Assembly: GCF_029871205.1 (NCBI RefSeq)
Contig: NZ_SSOJ01000141.1
Location: 139,881 to 203,497 of the forward strand
Direction: 5' to 3'
Length of the DNA stretch: 63,617 bases
From: Pseudomonas sp. BN417
Lineage (GTDB): Bacteria > Pseudomonadota > Gammaproteobacteria > Pseudomonadales > Pseudomonadaceae
Shown: one piece after another, positions 16,385-30,948 of the stretch
Layout of the letters: the number at the start of each line of letters is the position of its first letter
How positions within the stretch are numbered: position 1 is the stretch's first letter
The notes under the pieces: model-generated
The model's database searches: none
What the model saw: the letters and a program-made list of their open reading frames with translations, nothing else
What the model was told of the DNA's origin: nothing
Program-made: the position numbers and the translations under genes

Positions 16385-17188
16385 ATGTTGCGTCTCTCGT
16401 CCCTTTATCGTTTCCCCATGAAGTCCGCAACTGGCGAAAGCCTGCAGCAGGCCCGCCTCGACGGCCTGGGTCTCGAGGGCGATCGCCGCTGGATGCTGGT
16501 GGATGCCGAGAACGGCCGATTCCTGACCCAGCGAGCGTATTCGCGGATGTCCCAGCTGTCGGCACGCTGGAACGAATCCGGTGGGCTGACCCTGAGCACC
16601 GAAGGCATGCCGACGTTGCAGGTGCCGCTGCCGGAGCCCGATGCCAACCTGCGCGGTGCCTTTGTCTGGGGTGCCTCCATGTTCGTGCCGGATGCCGGCG
16701 ACGAAGCGGCGGAATGGCTCAGCGGCTTCCTCGGCAAGGCCTGTCGCCTGGTGCATGTGCCGGAGCACCGCGCGCGGGACATTCCCGGCAGCCTGCTGCC
16801 CGAGGAAAAGGTGGGCTTCGCCGATGGCTTCCCGTTGTTGCTGATCGGCCAGGCCTCCCTCGATGACCTGAGCGGGCGGGTAGGACGGCCCCTGGAAATG
16901 CTGCGCTTCCGTCCGAACCTGGTGGTGGAGGGCAGCGACCCGTACGCCGAGGACGGCTGGAAGCGCATTCGTATCGGCGGCATCGAGTTCAGCGTGGCCA
17001 AGGGCTGCAGCCGTTGCATCCTCACCACCATCGACCCGGCCACAGGCGATCGCAGCACCGACCGCGAACCGCTTACCACCCTCAAGACCTACCGCGAGCG
17101 CGAGGGCGAGGTGTATTTCGGCCAGAACCTGATCAACCGCGGCACCGGCGTGCTGGAAGTGGGGATGGAGGTCGAGGTGCTGGAGTGA
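16385..17188 (+). CDS. MOSC-domain protein (YcbX type)
   Basis: The 267-residue protein has an N-terminal MOSC beta-barrel (about 1-120: LSSLYRFPMKSATGESL, GLEGDRRWMLVD) and a C-terminal MOSC sulfurase domain ending with KGCSRCILTTIDPATGDRS, where the conserved Cys would bind the molybdenum or sulfide ligand. E. coli YcbX reduces N-hydroxylated bases with a molybdenum cofactor, so this gene fits the cofactor locus ten kilobases upstream, although YcbX there also has a ferredoxin domain that is missing here. Confidence 0.87.
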   Translation: MLRLSSLYRFPMKSATGESLQQARLDGLGLEGDRRWMLVDAENGRFLTQRAYSRMSQLSARWNESGGLTLSTEGMPTLQVPLPEPDANLRGAFVWGASMFVPDAGDEAAEWLSGFLGKACRLVHVPEHRARDIPGSLLPEEKVGFADGFPLLLIGQASLDDLSGRVGRPLEMLRFRPNLVVEGSDPYAEDGWKRIRIGGIEFSVAKGCSRCILTTIDPATGDRSTDREPLTTLKTYREREGEVYFGQNLINRGTGVLEVGMEVEVLE

Positions 17189-17209
17189 GGCATTGGCGCG
17201 GAGTTTTTC

Positions 17210-17316
17210 GGTGGGCTGAAGCCCACCCTACGCACTGGAGTAACGGGATGGCGCACCCGATGCCGTAGCCCGGATGCAATCCGGGACTGGACCTTCCCGG
17301 ATTGCATCCGGGCTAC
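17210..17316. repeat. Tandem REP-like hairpins
   Basis: Two inverted repeats lie between the convergent MOSC and slt genes. GGTGGGC (17210-17216) pairs with GCCCACC (17221-17227). A perfect 22-base inverted repeat follows, starting GTAGCCCGGATGCAATCC at 17265-17286 and matching 17295-17316, with an eight-base loop. Such units are dispersed REP sequences in Pseudomonas. Confidence 0.75.
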
Positions 17317-17340
17317 GCGGGCCGCGAAGGGCAATGAAGA

Positions 17341-17364
17341 AGGGCGCTATCGGCGCCCTTTTTT
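17341..17364. terminator. Bidirectional terminator between MOSC gene and slt
   Basis: AGGGCGC (17341-17347) and GCGCCCT (17353-17359) form a stem followed by TTTTT on the plus strand; the minus strand has a TTCTTC run. It lies 7 bases from the slt stop. Confidence 0.75.
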
Positions 17365-17370
17365 CATTCA

Positions 17371-19305
17371 TCACTGATCGTCGAAATACCGCTCATGCCA
17401 GTCCACCAGCGGTTGCGGGGCGTTGAGCTTGTGCCCGTAGATCACCGAGTAGGACAGCACGTTCTGCACGTATTGGCGGGTCTCGTCGAAGGGGATGGTT
17501 TCCACCCAGACATCGAACGACAGGTGATTGGCGCCGCGCAGCCACTGGCGCACACGGCCGGGGCCGGCGTTGTAGGCGGCGGAGGCCAGCACGCGGTTGC
17601 CGTTGAATTGGCCGTGCACCTGGCTCAGGTAGGCGGCGCCGAGCTGGATGTTGACGTTGGGGTTGAGCACCTGCTGCGGGGAAGACAGCGGGATGCCGAA
17701 CTTGCGCGAGGTTTCCTTGGCGGTGGCCGGCATCAGCTGCATCAGGCCCATGGCGCCGACACCGGAGCGGGCGTCGGCCATGAAGGCGCTTTCCTGGCGG
17801 GTGATGGCGAACACCCAGCTCGAATGCAGGCCGCGCACCTTGGCTTGCTGGGTCAGGGCGGAGCGATGGGCCATGGGGAAACGGATGTCCAGGTCGTCCC
17901 AATACTGGGCCTGGCTGATGGTGCGGATGGCCGGGAAATACCATTGCATGTCGTAGGCCAGCTTGGCCTGCGCCACCATCTCGTCGCGGTTGAACAGACG
18001 GCTGACGTGGTACCACTCACGGCGGCCATTGACGATCTCGCCGCGGTCGTGGAATTCCAGGGCGCGGCGGATGCCGGCGGTGTTGCGTACCTTCTGCATC
18101 ACCTTGGGGTCCAGCGCCAGCGGCTTGTTGTTCAGCTGGTAGGGCGCCTGGATACGGTCGGCGGCGAGGAAGCCGTAGAAATCCCGTTCGCGGGCCACCG
18201 GCTGGTAGAGCGGGATCGGCTGCTGGCTCTGTGGCTGGGCCAGTTGCAGGCTGCGGGCCTGCCAGTAGCGCCAGCGGTTGGTCTTGGCCAGCTCCTCGGG
18301 CATGCGCTGGGTCAGTTGGTAGGCGTCCTGCCACTGACCGAGGCGCAGCAGCAGGCGGGCGCGCCACTCGCTGACGGTGTTGTCGCGCAGCTCGGGATCG
18401 TACTGGGTCATCACCTGTAGGGCGCGGGAATCGAATCGCTTGGCCAGAGTCAGGCCGATCTCGCGGGCAATGGCCACCTTCTCGCTCTTGGAGAAGGGCA
18501 GGCGGGTGGCATAGACGTCCAGCAGGCTCAGGGCCTTCTCCGGTTCCTGGCGCGCCAGGCGGCGCAGGCCGAGACCGACGGCATCGGCCATGTGCCGGTC
18601 GGCGGGGGTGAAACGTCCGGTCTGGCTGAGCAGCTGGGGCTTCTGCGCCACCTCCACCATGAGTTGTCCCTGGGCGCCCAGGCGCGGCATGGTCTTCACC
18701 AGGTGCTTGGCCAGGCCATAGTTGCGTGCCTCGGCCGCCAGCTTGGCGCGTTTCCAGCGCAGCTCCTCGGTCAACTGGCCCTGCGCACTCCACATGCCGA
18801 AGAGCACGTCGCAGGCTTCAGGTTGCGACTTGCCCACCAGCCAGAGCTTCTTCGCCGTGGCGTAGCCCTCGGTCTTCATGCCGTGCTTGAGCTGGTACTG
18901 GCCGAAGAGGCAGTCCAGTTCGGTGAAATTGAGCTTGGGGTCGTAATAGTTGACGAAGGTCTTCCATTCACCGCGCTCGGCGAGCCAGCGCAACCAGCGC
19001 AGCTTCATCCAGCCCGCCTGAGGCAGGTCGCCGTGTTCGGCGAGGAATTTCTCGATCTCTTCGTTGCTCGCCCATTTCAGACGGGCGGTCAACTCGTCGT
19101 AGGCGAGATAGGGCTCCAGCGGATAGTCGCGCAGGGCATTGGCATAGCGGCGGTAGGGGCCGGTATCGCCCTTGGCCAGGGCGCGCTTGGCCTCGTCGTA
19201 CATCGATCGTTGCTGGGCGAGTGGCACCGAGGCGGCCTGGGCGGCTTCCAGGCCGACCGTGGAAAGGAGCAAACAGGAAAACAGGCTGAGCAGACGACCG
19301 CGCAT
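17371..19305 (-). CDS. slt: Soluble lytic murein transglycosylase
   Basis: The enzyme cleaves peptidoglycan glycans with formation of 1,6-anhydroMurNAc ends. The start at 19305 gives 644 residues and a clear signal peptide (MRGRLLSLFSCLLLSTVGLEAAQA). A long helical superhelix (U and L domains, about 30-470) is followed by the goose-lysozyme-like catalytic domain: the catalytic Glu in AITRQESAFMADARSGVGA and then MGLMQLMPATAKETS, and NVNIQLGAAYL, AYNAGPGRVRQW. The upstream in-frame extension to 19497 overlaps the divergent gene and has no signal sequence, so I reject it. It acts in the periplasm and recycles with nagZ (34.5 kb). Confidence 0.94.
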   Translation of the reverse strand: MRGRLLSLFSCLLLSTVGLEAAQAASVPLAQQRSMYDEAKRALAKGDTGPYRRYANALRDYPLEPYLAYDELTARLKWASNEEIEKFLAEHGDLPQAGWMKLRWLRWLAERGEWKTFVNYYDPKLNFTELDCLFGQYQLKHGMKTEGYATAKKLWLVGKSQPEACDVLFGMWSAQGQLTEELRWKRAKLAAEARNYGLAKHLVKTMPRLGAQGQLMVEVAQKPQLLSQTGRFTPADRHMADAVGLGLRRLARQEPEKALSLLDVYATRLPFSKSEKVAIAREIGLTLAKRFDSRALQVMTQYDPELRDNTVSEWRARLLLRLGQWQDAYQLTQRMPEELAKTNRWRYWQARSLQLAQPQSQQPIPLYQPVARERDFYGFLAADRIQAPYQLNNKPLALDPKVMQKVRNTAGIRRALEFHDRGEIVNGRREWYHVSRLFNRDEMVAQAKLAYDMQWYFPAIRTISQAQYWDDLDIRFPMAHRSALTQQAKVRGLHSSWVFAITRQESAFMADARSGVGAMGLMQLMPATAKETSRKFGIPLSSPQQVLNPNVNIQLGAAYLSQVHGQFNGNRVLASAAYNAGPGRVRQWLRGANHLSFDVWVETIPFDETRQYVQNVLSYSVIYGHKLNAPQPLVDWHERYFDDQ

Positions 19306-19458
19306 GACACTTCCGGGGGCAGGTATATCGTTGTGGATGCTCCATTCCGGGCATCGAATAGGTTCTAGCTTAGCCGTTAGCCAAGGGCGGTGAAAGCATT
19401 GCGCCAGCCAGCGAAATCGGCGGTAAAAAATGCCCGAGAGACGGTCCGGCAAACCGGG

Positions 19459-19471
19459 TAGAATGCGCGCC
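19459..19471 (+). promoter_or_regulatory. -10 box and discriminator of the ABC-F gene
   Basis: TAGAAT followed by GCGCGCC is identical to the tRNA-Pro promoter core at 4464-4452 (minus). No convincing -35 box is visible 17 bases upstream. It lies 20 bases before the ABC-F start codon. Confidence 0.45.
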
Positions 19472-19490
19472 CTGATTCCGGAGGCCCCCC

Positions 19491-21404
<1,914 letters not shown>

Positions 21405-21424
21405 GGAAGTGAGCCGGAGAGCCC

Positions 21425-22111
21425 ATGGCCATCGAATACCGCATCACCCTGGATGACCTGCACGAGTTCAGCTATCGCATCGAGCTGGATCGTGAATACG
21501 GCCCGGAGCGAGCCGTGGCCGCGCCGAATTGGACGCGCCTCGAACACCAGCAGTGCAGCAACTGCCCATTCAGCCGGGAGGCCCACAGCCACTGTCCGGC
21601 CGCGGTGGACCTGCACCGGGTGATCGAGGATTTCCAGGGCTTGCCAGCCTTCAAGAAGGTGCAGGTGTGGGTGAGGACCCCGGAGCGCGAGTACGCCAAG
21701 TCGGTGGGATTGGAAGAGGGCTTGCGGGCCCTGCTGGGGGTGATCATGGCCACCAGCGCCTGCCCGGTACTGGGCAAGCTCAAGCCGATGGCCCAGCAGC
21801 ACCTGCCGTTTGCCAGCAATCAGGAGTTCATCCTGCGGGCGGTGTCGCTCTACCTGTCGCGGCAGTACTTCAACTTCCGAGAAGGGCGTCATGCGGACTG
21901 GGAGCTGAAAGGGCTGGTGCGGTTGTTCCAGCAGCTGCAGCTGGTGAACCAGGCCTTCTGGCAGCGCATCCACGATACCTGCGAAGGAGATTCGAACCTC
22001 AAGGCCTTCCTGACCTTCTTCTCCATGGCCTCCAGCATGACCTACTCGCTGGAAACCCAGTTGCAGAAGATCCGTCCCCTGGTAATGAGCGCTGGCGAAG
22101 GCTTCGACTGA
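21425..22111 (+). CDS. Conserved protein of unknown function with a cysteine cluster
   Basis: I do not recognise a characterised family (PAO1 has an uncharacterised homologue in the same place, from memory). The 228-residue protein has no signal peptide. Near the N-terminus Cys44-x2-Cys47 (QQCSNCPFS), His54/His56 and Cys57 could bind a metal. The rest is helical, with hydrophobic stretches LRALLGVIMATSACPVLGKL and an amphipathic C-terminal part. It begins 20 bases after the ABC-F gene with a GGAG site, so it may be co-transcribed. Confidence 0.8.
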   Translation: MAIEYRITLDDLHEFSYRIELDREYGPERAVAAPNWTRLEHQQCSNCPFSREAHSHCPAAVDLHRVIEDFQGLPAFKKVQVWVRTPEREYAKSVGLEEGLRALLGVIMATSACPVLGKLKPMAQQHLPFASNQEFILRAVSLYLSRQYFNFREGRHADWELKGLVRLFQQLQLVNQAFWQRIHDTCEGDSNLKAFLTFFSMASSMTYSLETQLQKIRPLVMSAGEGFD

Positions 22112-22138
22112 AGCCAGCGCCGGCGCGTTTCACGGGTG

Positions 22139-22579
22139 CTATTCGGATTTCTTCAGACGTACCGCCAGCACGTCGCAGGGCGCACCGTGCAGTACATCGT
22201 TGGCGGTCGATCCGAGTAGCAGAGCGAGGCCGTGGCGGCCATGGCTGCCGACCACGATCAGGTCGCAGCCCTGTTCCTCGGCCAGGCGGTGGATTTCCTG
22301 GCGCGGCTGGCCGTAGGCCAGGTGGCGCTGATCGGCATGCAATTCGGAGTAGATGCCGGCGAAGGCCTGCAGCCGTTCGCGGGCCTGTTCGAACTGCTGT
22401 TGCTGCAGCATCGAGAGGTCCATGGGTACGTCACCACCGAAGGCCATGGCCATGGGTTCGACAATGTGCACCAGCGACAGCTTGGCATTGCTGCCTTGGG
22501 CCAGCGCCTGGGCACGACGCACCACCGGGTGGCATTCATCGGTCAGGTCGACAGCGACCAGAATGTGCTGGTAGGGCAT
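22139..22579 (-). CDS. Universal stress protein, UspA family
   Basis: The start at 22579 has AAGGAGG upstream and gives 146 residues, the usual single-domain Usp length. The N-terminal strand HILVAVDLTDECHPVVRRA (about 5-23) and the ATP-type loop IVVGSHGRHGLALLLGSTAN (G-x2-G-x9-G-S/T) near 110-130 are present, so the protein should bind ATP. Pseudomonas Usp proteins are induced by anaerobiosis and stationary phase through ANR; I could not find a clear ANR box in the short gap upstream. Confidence 0.92.
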   Translation of the reverse strand: MPYQHILVAVDLTDECHPVVRRAQALAQGSNAKLSLVHIVEPMAMAFGGDVPMDLSMLQQQQFEQARERLQAFAGIYSELHADQRHLAYGQPRQEIHRLAEEQGCDLIVVGSHGRHGLALLLGSTANDVLHGAPCDVLAVRLKKSE

Positions 22580-22665
22580 GGGTGACTCCTCCTTAAGGTT
22601 ACGCATGATCACAAGTATGGCTGTCCGCAACATTTAACACAGGCTTTTGCGCAGGGATTACCTTT

Positions 22666-23100
22666 ATGACCCTCTGGATCGTCCTCTTGCTCCTCCTGGC
22701 GGCGCTCAGCCCGCTGGTCTGGCTGGTTCCGTCGAAGGGACAGCGGGGCCGCATGGAACTGCGCCTGCAGGCGCGGCGAATGGGGCTGGCCATGCAGTTG
22801 TCGCGCCAGGACTGGCCCCACTGGCTGGCCCAGGAGCCGCCGCATTCCTGCGCCCAGTACCACCGGCCACGGCTGCGCGGGCATGAAGCCTGGTGCTACT
22901 GGCAGAGCGAGCCGGGACATTGGGTGAACCAGTGGCGCGAGCCGTGCGAGGATGCGGCCGTCCTGGCTCACCTGGCTGGGTTGCCGAAGGATGTCTACAA
23001 GGTCGAGGCAAGTTCGCAGATGATCGCCCTCTACTGGGGGGAGCGCGGCACGCCGGAGGACCTCCAGCGCATCGCCGACACGCTCAAGGCGCTGGCCTGA
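22666..23100 (+). CDS. Small protein with an N-terminal membrane segment, function unknown
   Basis: The 144-residue protein begins with one hydrophobic helix (LWIVLLLLLAALSPLVWLVP, about 3-22), then a charged RGRMELRLQARRMGLAMQL stretch, suggesting an N-out or N-in single-pass inner-membrane protein with a cytoplasmic domain of about 115 residues. Three cysteines and many tryptophans are present (WPHWLAQEPPHSC, HEAWCYWQSE). I do not recognise a family. It is divergent from the Usp gene. Confidence 0.75.
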   Translation: MTLWIVLLLLLAALSPLVWLVPSKGQRGRMELRLQARRMGLAMQLSRQDWPHWLAQEPPHSCAQYHRPRLRGHEAWCYWQSEPGHWVNQWREPCEDAAVLAHLAGLPKDVYKVEASSQMIALYWGERGTPEDLQRIADTLKALA

Positions 23101-23143
23101 GGGGCGGCGCGACGGGCCTGCCGTCGCGCCGCTCGCCGCGGGG

Positions 23144-23947
23144 TCAGCTCTGGGCTGCCGAGTAGCGGGCGGAAACGTCCTCGAGACCGTCGATGATGCG
23201 ATCCGAGTACTTGTTGATGAGGAAAGGCACGCTTTTCTCGTTGTAGTTCTTCAGCGATTTCTCGATGTAGCGCCATTTGGTGCTGATGCCATCCAGCGCC
23301 TGGCGGATTTCCGGGGTGTTCTGCGGCGCCTGCTCCAGGCTCGCCAGCTGGGAGGCGAAGTCGCTGGCCAGCTCGTCGATGGCCTTGCCGCCGCTGCCGC
23401 CCATGAAACTGCCGCCTACCGAGGCGCTGCGCGACGCGTAGTCGACCGCTATGGTCTGCATCAGCAGGCTTTGGTCCCGGCTGCGCTGGGTCAGTGGCGG
23501 CACCTGGGCGGCGCCTTCCTGCTGGATCTTGGCGTAAAGCGCGTTGCAGAGTTCCATCAGGCGTTTGTTGCGGTCGGTCAGGTCCGCCACCGGTTGCAGG
23601 TCGGTGAAGCCCGCCTGCTTGAGCGCGGTGACCAGTCCGGACAGCTCGCCATGGTAGTCCTGCCACTCCTGCGTCAACTGCGCGCTCAGGGCCTTGGAGG
23701 CTTCGCCGGGCATCTTGCCCAGTTCCTTGAGGCGGGCGTCGGCCTGCTGCACCGACTCGTCAATCATGCGCGCATAGCGCTGGTCGCCTTCCATGCCGTT
23801 GTACATATAGAAGTCGCCGAGGCTGCGCTGGGCGGCCAGGCGCATCTGGTGCAGCTTGAGGAGGCTGTCTGCCGGGGCGGACTCGGTGGCGAAGGCGGAA
23901 AGGGTAAGCAGTGTGCTCAGCAGAATGGCAAGCAAGCGGCTCGTCAT
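23144..23947 (-). CDS. Periplasmic helical protein, possibly PilJ-domain-like
   Basis: The 267-residue protein starts at 23947 with a signal peptide (MTSRLLAILLSTLLTLSAFA). The mature part is almost all helix, with two similar blocks around a conserved Trp (QEWQDYHGELSGL near 100; STKWRYIEKSLKNYNEKSVP near 220) and a glycine-rich hinge GGSFMGGSGG near 168. This arrangement resembles the periplasmic sensing domain of PilJ/NarX proteins, but the similarity is by eye only. No transmembrane or output domain follows. Function unknown. Confidence 0.75.
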   Translation of the reverse strand: MTSRLLAILLSTLLTLSAFATESAPADSLLKLHQMRLAAQRSLGDFYMYNGMEGDQRYARMIDESVQQADARLKELGKMPGEASKALSAQLTQEWQDYHGELSGLVTALKQAGFTDLQPVADLTDRNKRLMELCNALYAKIQQEGAAQVPPLTQRSRDQSLLMQTIAVDYASRSASVGGSFMGGSGGKAIDELASDFASQLASLEQAPQNTPEIRQALDGISTKWRYIEKSLKNYNEKSVPFLINKYSDRIIDGLEDVSARYSAAQS

Positions 23948-24421
23948 TGGTGCTACTCCGTGGGCCATTGGCCTCGATTGTTGTTGTTCTGTGACTCGGC
24001 GCCCGGTACGGGGCGAGTCGGCACGAATGTACCTGTGGGGAGGGCAATTTGCCAGCGTCTCCCGGGAGGTACCGCGGGCCAGCCAACGGGGCCGTGATGG
24101 GGTGCCATAGCCGTAGCGAATAGTGCTGCAGCTCCCTCCGCGACTTGCCGCGAGCCCAGCAGCAGAGCCTTCGGATCGTGGCCGGCCGGTCACGTTGCGT
24201 CATTGACAAGCGCGGACTTTTCCCCGAATCTGCGCTCACCCAAATCAAACGGGCGTATGAATTGAGCGTTTGTCTTGTCGGACGCTCCTGACCCAGCCCG
24301 AATATCGCGTCGGTGGGTGTGCCGGATCGATTGGGACTATGCTCCGGCAGCGCCGGGGGGCGAGTCCGCCGGTCGGCTCCGATGCGTACAGTCCAGTTTC
24401 CCAAACCGTGGAGATCAGTTG
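23948..24421 (+). promoter_or_regulatory. fadBA upstream region with PsrA-like half-sites
   Basis: This 474-base gap carries no supported gene. CAAAC (24246-24250) and GTTTG (24268-24272) match the two half-sites of the PsrA operator, but are 17 bases apart rather than the usual 2-4. TTGACA at 24203-24208 is a good -35 box, though the -10 at the right distance (GAATCT) is poor. In P. aeruginosa fadBA is repressed by PsrA and induced by long-chain fatty acids, so a PsrA site here is expected; this pair is only a candidate. Confidence 0.4.
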
Positions 24422-26569
<2,148 letters not shown>

Positions 26570-26573
26570 TTGA

Positions 26574-27764
<1,191 letters not shown>

Positions 27765-27778
27765 GCGTAGCGGAGATG

Positions 27779-27807
27779 AAAAACCGGGGCCCAGTGCCCC
27801 GGTTTTT
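27779..27807 (+). terminator. fadBA terminator
   Basis: AAAAACCGGGGC (27779-27790) and GCCCCGGTTTTT (27796-27807) form a perfect stem with a five-base loop and T run, 15 bases after the fadA stop. Confidence 0.92.
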
Positions 27808-27925
27808 GCTTTATATGTGGAATGCCACTGTAGGAAATTTCCAACAAGGGCTGGCCTCGGGCCGAATGAAACGGCACCATGCGCAACTTTTGCGGGATAG
27901 CCTGCATCAACACTGTGAGGCAACC

Positions 27926-28162
27926 ATGAGCCTGCAACCGGGTCTCTATCGTCACTACAAGGGGCAGCAGTACCGGGTCATCGGTATTGCCCGGCATTCA
28001 GAGACCGAAGAGGAACTGGTGGTCTACCAGGCTCTCTATGGTGATTACGGCCTTTGGGTACGCCCGCTCAGCATGTTCACCGAGACCGTCCAGGTGAATG
28101 GCGAGCAGATCGCGCGCTTCGCACTGGTGAGTGCCGAGGCGGATCCCTTTCCGCAGCCCTGA
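27926..28162 (+). CDS. DUF1653 family small protein
   Basis: The 78-residue protein consists of the DUF1653 domain: [20 protein letters not shown], then [19 protein letters not shown] and [15 protein letters not shown]. It is a small beta-rich fold of unknown function that is widespread in bacteria. Start 27926 is chosen because the conserved domain begins there and GAGG lies eight bases upstream. It lies between the fadBA terminator and topA. Confidence 0.87.
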   Translation: MSLQPGLYRHYKGQQYRVIGIARHSETEEELVVYQALYGDYGLWVRPLSMFTETVQVNGEQIARFALVSAEADPFPQP

Positions 28163-28185
28163 GGGCTGTACGGCCAGGGGCGTGC

Positions 28186-28213
28186 TTGACCGCGCCGCGC
28201 TGGCCACTATATA
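28186..28213 (+). promoter_or_regulatory. Sigma-70 promoter of topA
   Basis: TTGACC (28186-28191), a 16-base spacer and TATATA (28208-28213) lie 63 bases upstream of the topA ATG; an overlapping TATATA two bases later would give an 18-base spacer. The AT-rich box stands out from the GC-rich surroundings. Confidence 0.65.
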
Positions 28214-28275
28214 TAGCGGTGCCGCGACGGGCGGCTCCCGCCTTTTACATATTTCATTCAGGAATACACCGATCA

Positions 28276-30882
28276 ATGGGCAAATCGCTGGTCATCGTGG
28301 AATCCCCGGCCAAGGCCAAGACCATCAACAAGTACCTGGGCAACCAGTACGTGGTGAAGTCGAGCATCGGCCACATCCGTGACCTGCCTACCAGTGGTTC
28401 GGCCAGTGCCGCCAAGGAGCCGGCCAAGCGTGGCAAGGCCGCTGCCGAGGCTCCGGCCCTGTCCGCCAAGGAAAAGGCCAAGCGCCAGCTGGTCGCCCGC
28501 ATGGGTGTCGACCCGGACCATGGCTGGAAGGCCAAGTACGAGATCCTTCCCGGCAAGGAGAAGGTGATCGAAGAGCTGCGCCGCCTGGCCAAGGATGCCG
28601 ACACCATCTATCTCGCAACCGACTTGGACCGCGAAGGGGAGGCCATTGCCTGGCACCTGCGGGAATCCATCGGCGGCGATGACAGCCGCTACAAACGCGT
28701 GGTGTTCAACGAGATCACCAAGAAGGCCATCCAGGAAGCCTTCTCCCAGCCCGGCGACCTCGATATCAATCGCGTCAACGCCCAGCAGGCGCGCCGCTTC
28801 CTCGATCGCGTGGTGGGCTACATGGTCTCGCCGCTGCTCTGGCAGAAGATCGCCCGCGGCCTGTCCGCCGGCCGCGTGCAGTCGGTCGCGGTGAAGCTGG
28901 TAGTGGAGCGCGAGCGGGAGATCCGCGCCTTCGTGCCGGAAGAGTACTGGGAAGTACACGCCGACCTCGGCACCGCCAAGGGCGCCAAGGTGCGCTTCGA
29001 AGTGGCGCGGGAGAATGGCGAGGCCTTCAAGCCGCTGAATGAAGCCCAGGCCATGGCGGCCCTGGAGAAGCTCAAGGCGTCGGCCTATACGGTCGCCAAG
29101 CGCGAGGACAAGCCGACTTCCAGCCGCCCCTCCGCGCCCTTCATCACCTCCACCCTGCAGCAGGCGGCGAGCAACCGCCTCGGTTTCGGTGTGAAGAAGA
29201 CCATGATGATGGCCCAGCGTCTCTATGAGGCCGGCTACATCACCTATATGCGTACCGACTCGACCAACCTGTCCGCCGACGCCATTGATATGGTGCGTGG
29301 CTTCATCGACAGCGAGTTCGGCAAGAAATACCTGCCTGCCAAGCCGAACTTCTATTCGAGCAAGGAAGGCGCGCAGGAGGCTCACGAGGCCATCCGCCCG
29401 TCCGACGTCAATCTCAAGCCGACCCAGCTGTCCGGCATGGAGCGTGACGCCGAGCGTCTCTACGACCTGATCTGGCGCCAGTTCGTCGCCTGCCAGATGC
29501 CGCCGGCCGAGTACCTGTCCACCAGCGTCGCCGTCACCGCCAGCAAGTTCGAGCTGCGCGCCAAGGGTCGCATCCTCAAGTTCGACGGCTACACCCGCGT
29601 CCTGCCGCAACAGAGCAAGCCGGGCGAGGACGATGTGCTGCCGGAAATGAACGAAGGCGAGCTGCTCAAGCTGCTGCAGCTGGAGCCCAGCCAGCACTTC
29701 ACCAAGCCGCCGGCGCGTTACTCCGAGGCCAGCCTGGTCAAGGAGCTGGAGAAGCGCGGCATCGGTCGCCCGTCCACCTACGCGGCGATCATTTCCACCA
29801 TCCAGGAACGTGGCTACGTGGCGGTGCAGAACCGCCGTTTCTACGCGGAGAAGATGGGCGACATCGTCACCGAGCGCCTCAACGAGAGCTTCGCCAACCT
29901 GATGGACTACGGCTTCACCGCCGGCATGGAAGAGCATCTGGACGACGTCGCCCAGGGTGAGCGTGACTGGAAGCACCTGCTGGACGAGTTCTACGGCGAC
30001 TTCAAGAAGAAGCTGGAGCTGGCCGAAGGCGCCGACAAGGGCATGCGCGCCAACCAGCCGACCCTGACCGACATCGCCTGCCGCGAATGCGGCCGGCCGA
30101 TGATGATCCGGACTGCCTCCACCGGCGTGTTCCTCGGTTGCTCGGGCTACAGCCTGCCGCCGAAAGAGCGCTGCAAGGCCACCATTAACCTGGTGCCGGG
30201 CGACGAGATCGCCGCGGACGACGAAGGCGAGTCCGAATCCCGCGTGTTGCTGGGCAAGCACCGCTGCCCGATCTGTGCCACCGCCATGGACGCCTACCTG
30301 CTGGACGAGACCCGCAAGCTGCACATCTGCGGCAACAACCCGGATTGCTCGGGCTATGAGATCGAGCAGGGCCAGTACCGCATCAAGGGTTACGAAGGCC
30401 CGAGCCTGGAGTGCGACAAGTGCGGCAGCGAGATGCAGCTCAAGACCGGCCGCTTCGGCAAGTTCTTCGGCTGCACCAATGCCAGCTGCAAGAACACCCG
30501 CAAGCTGCTGAAGAGCGGCGAAGCGGCGCCGCCGAAAATTGATCCGATCCGCATGCCGGAGCTGAAGTGCGAGAAGGTCGACGACATCTACGTGCTGCGT
30601 GACGGTGCTTCCGGCCTGTTCCTGGCCGCCAGCCAGTTCCCCAAGAACCGCGAGACCCGTGCGCCGCTGGTGCAGGAGCTGATCCCGCACAAGGATGAAC
30701 TGGACGCCAAGTACCACTACTTGCTGGCTGCGCCGGCCAAGGATCCCGAAGGGCGTCCGGCGGTGATTCGTTTCAGCCGCAAGACCAAGGAGCAGTACGT
30801 GCAGACCGAGGTGGAGGGCAAGCCCACCGGCTGGCGCGCCTTCTTCGACGGCGGCAAGTGGAGGGTCGAGGACAAGCGCTGA
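28276..30882 (+). CDS. topA: DNA topoisomerase I
   Basis: TopA relaxes negative supercoils by single-strand passage. The 868-residue protein has the Toprim domain ([20 protein letters not shown] at the start, [15 protein letters not shown] with the metal-binding acids), and the active-site tyrosine is Tyr324 in [22 protein letters not shown] and [15 protein letters not shown] follow. The C-terminal third carries zinc-ribbon Cys clusters ([36 protein letters not shown]) and a final topoisomerase-C repeat. An insertion rich in Lys/Ala at about 38-75 is usual in Pseudomonas. Confidence 0.97.
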   Translation: MGKSLVIVESPAKAKTINKYLGNQYVVKSSIGHIRDLPTSGSASAAKEPAKRGKAAAEAPALSAKEKAKRQLVARMGVDPDHGWKAKYEILPGKEKVIEELRRLAKDADTIYLATDLDREGEAIAWHLRESIGGDDSRYKRVVFNEITKKAIQEAFSQPGDLDINRVNAQQARRFLDRVVGYMVSPLLWQKIARGLSAGRVQSVAVKLVVEREREIRAFVPEEYWEVHADLGTAKGAKVRFEVARENGEAFKPLNEAQAMAALEKLKASAYTVAKREDKPTSSRPSAPFITSTLQQAASNRLGFGVKKTMMMAQRLYEAGYITYMRTDSTNLSADAIDMVRGFIDSEFGKKYLPAKPNFYSSKEGAQEAHEAIRPSDVNLKPTQLSGMERDAERLYDLIWRQFVACQMPPAEYLSTSVAVTASKFELRAKGRILKFDGYTRVLPQQSKPGEDDVLPEMNEGELLKLLQLEPSQHFTKPPARYSEASLVKELEKRGIGRPSTYAAIISTIQERGYVAVQNRRFYAEKMGDIVTERLNESFANLMDYGFTAGMEEHLDDVAQGERDWKHLLDEFYGDFKKKLELAEGADKGMRANQPTLTDIACRECGRPMMIRTASTGVFLGCSGYSLPPKERCKATINLVPGDEIAADDEGESESRVLLGKHRCPICATAMDAYLLDETRKLHICGNNPDCSGYEIEQGQYRIKGYEGPSLECDKCGSEMQLKTGRFGKFFGCTNASCKNTRKLLKSGEAAPPKIDPIRMPELKCEKVDDIYVLRDGASGLFLAASQFPKNRETRAPLVQELIPHKDELDAKYHYLLAAPAKDPEGRPAVIRFSRKTKEQYVQTEVEGKPTGWRAFFDGGKWRVEDKR

Positions 30883-30891
30883 CCGACTGCT

Positions 30892-30920
30892 GCGCGCCCG
30901 GCAACGGGCGCGCATATACT
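30892..30920 (+). promoter_or_regulatory. Hairpin overlapping the promoter of the next gene
   Basis: GCGCGCCCG (30892-30900) and CGGGCGCGC (30905-30913) are perfect arms just after topA; TATACT (30915-30920) follows directly and looks like the -10 box for the gene at 30949. The hairpin has no T run, so it may be a topA 3' end, a spacer element, or both. Confidence 0.4.
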
Positions 30921-30948
30921 GCCTGAGTTCCCTGTGGAGGGCGCCGTC

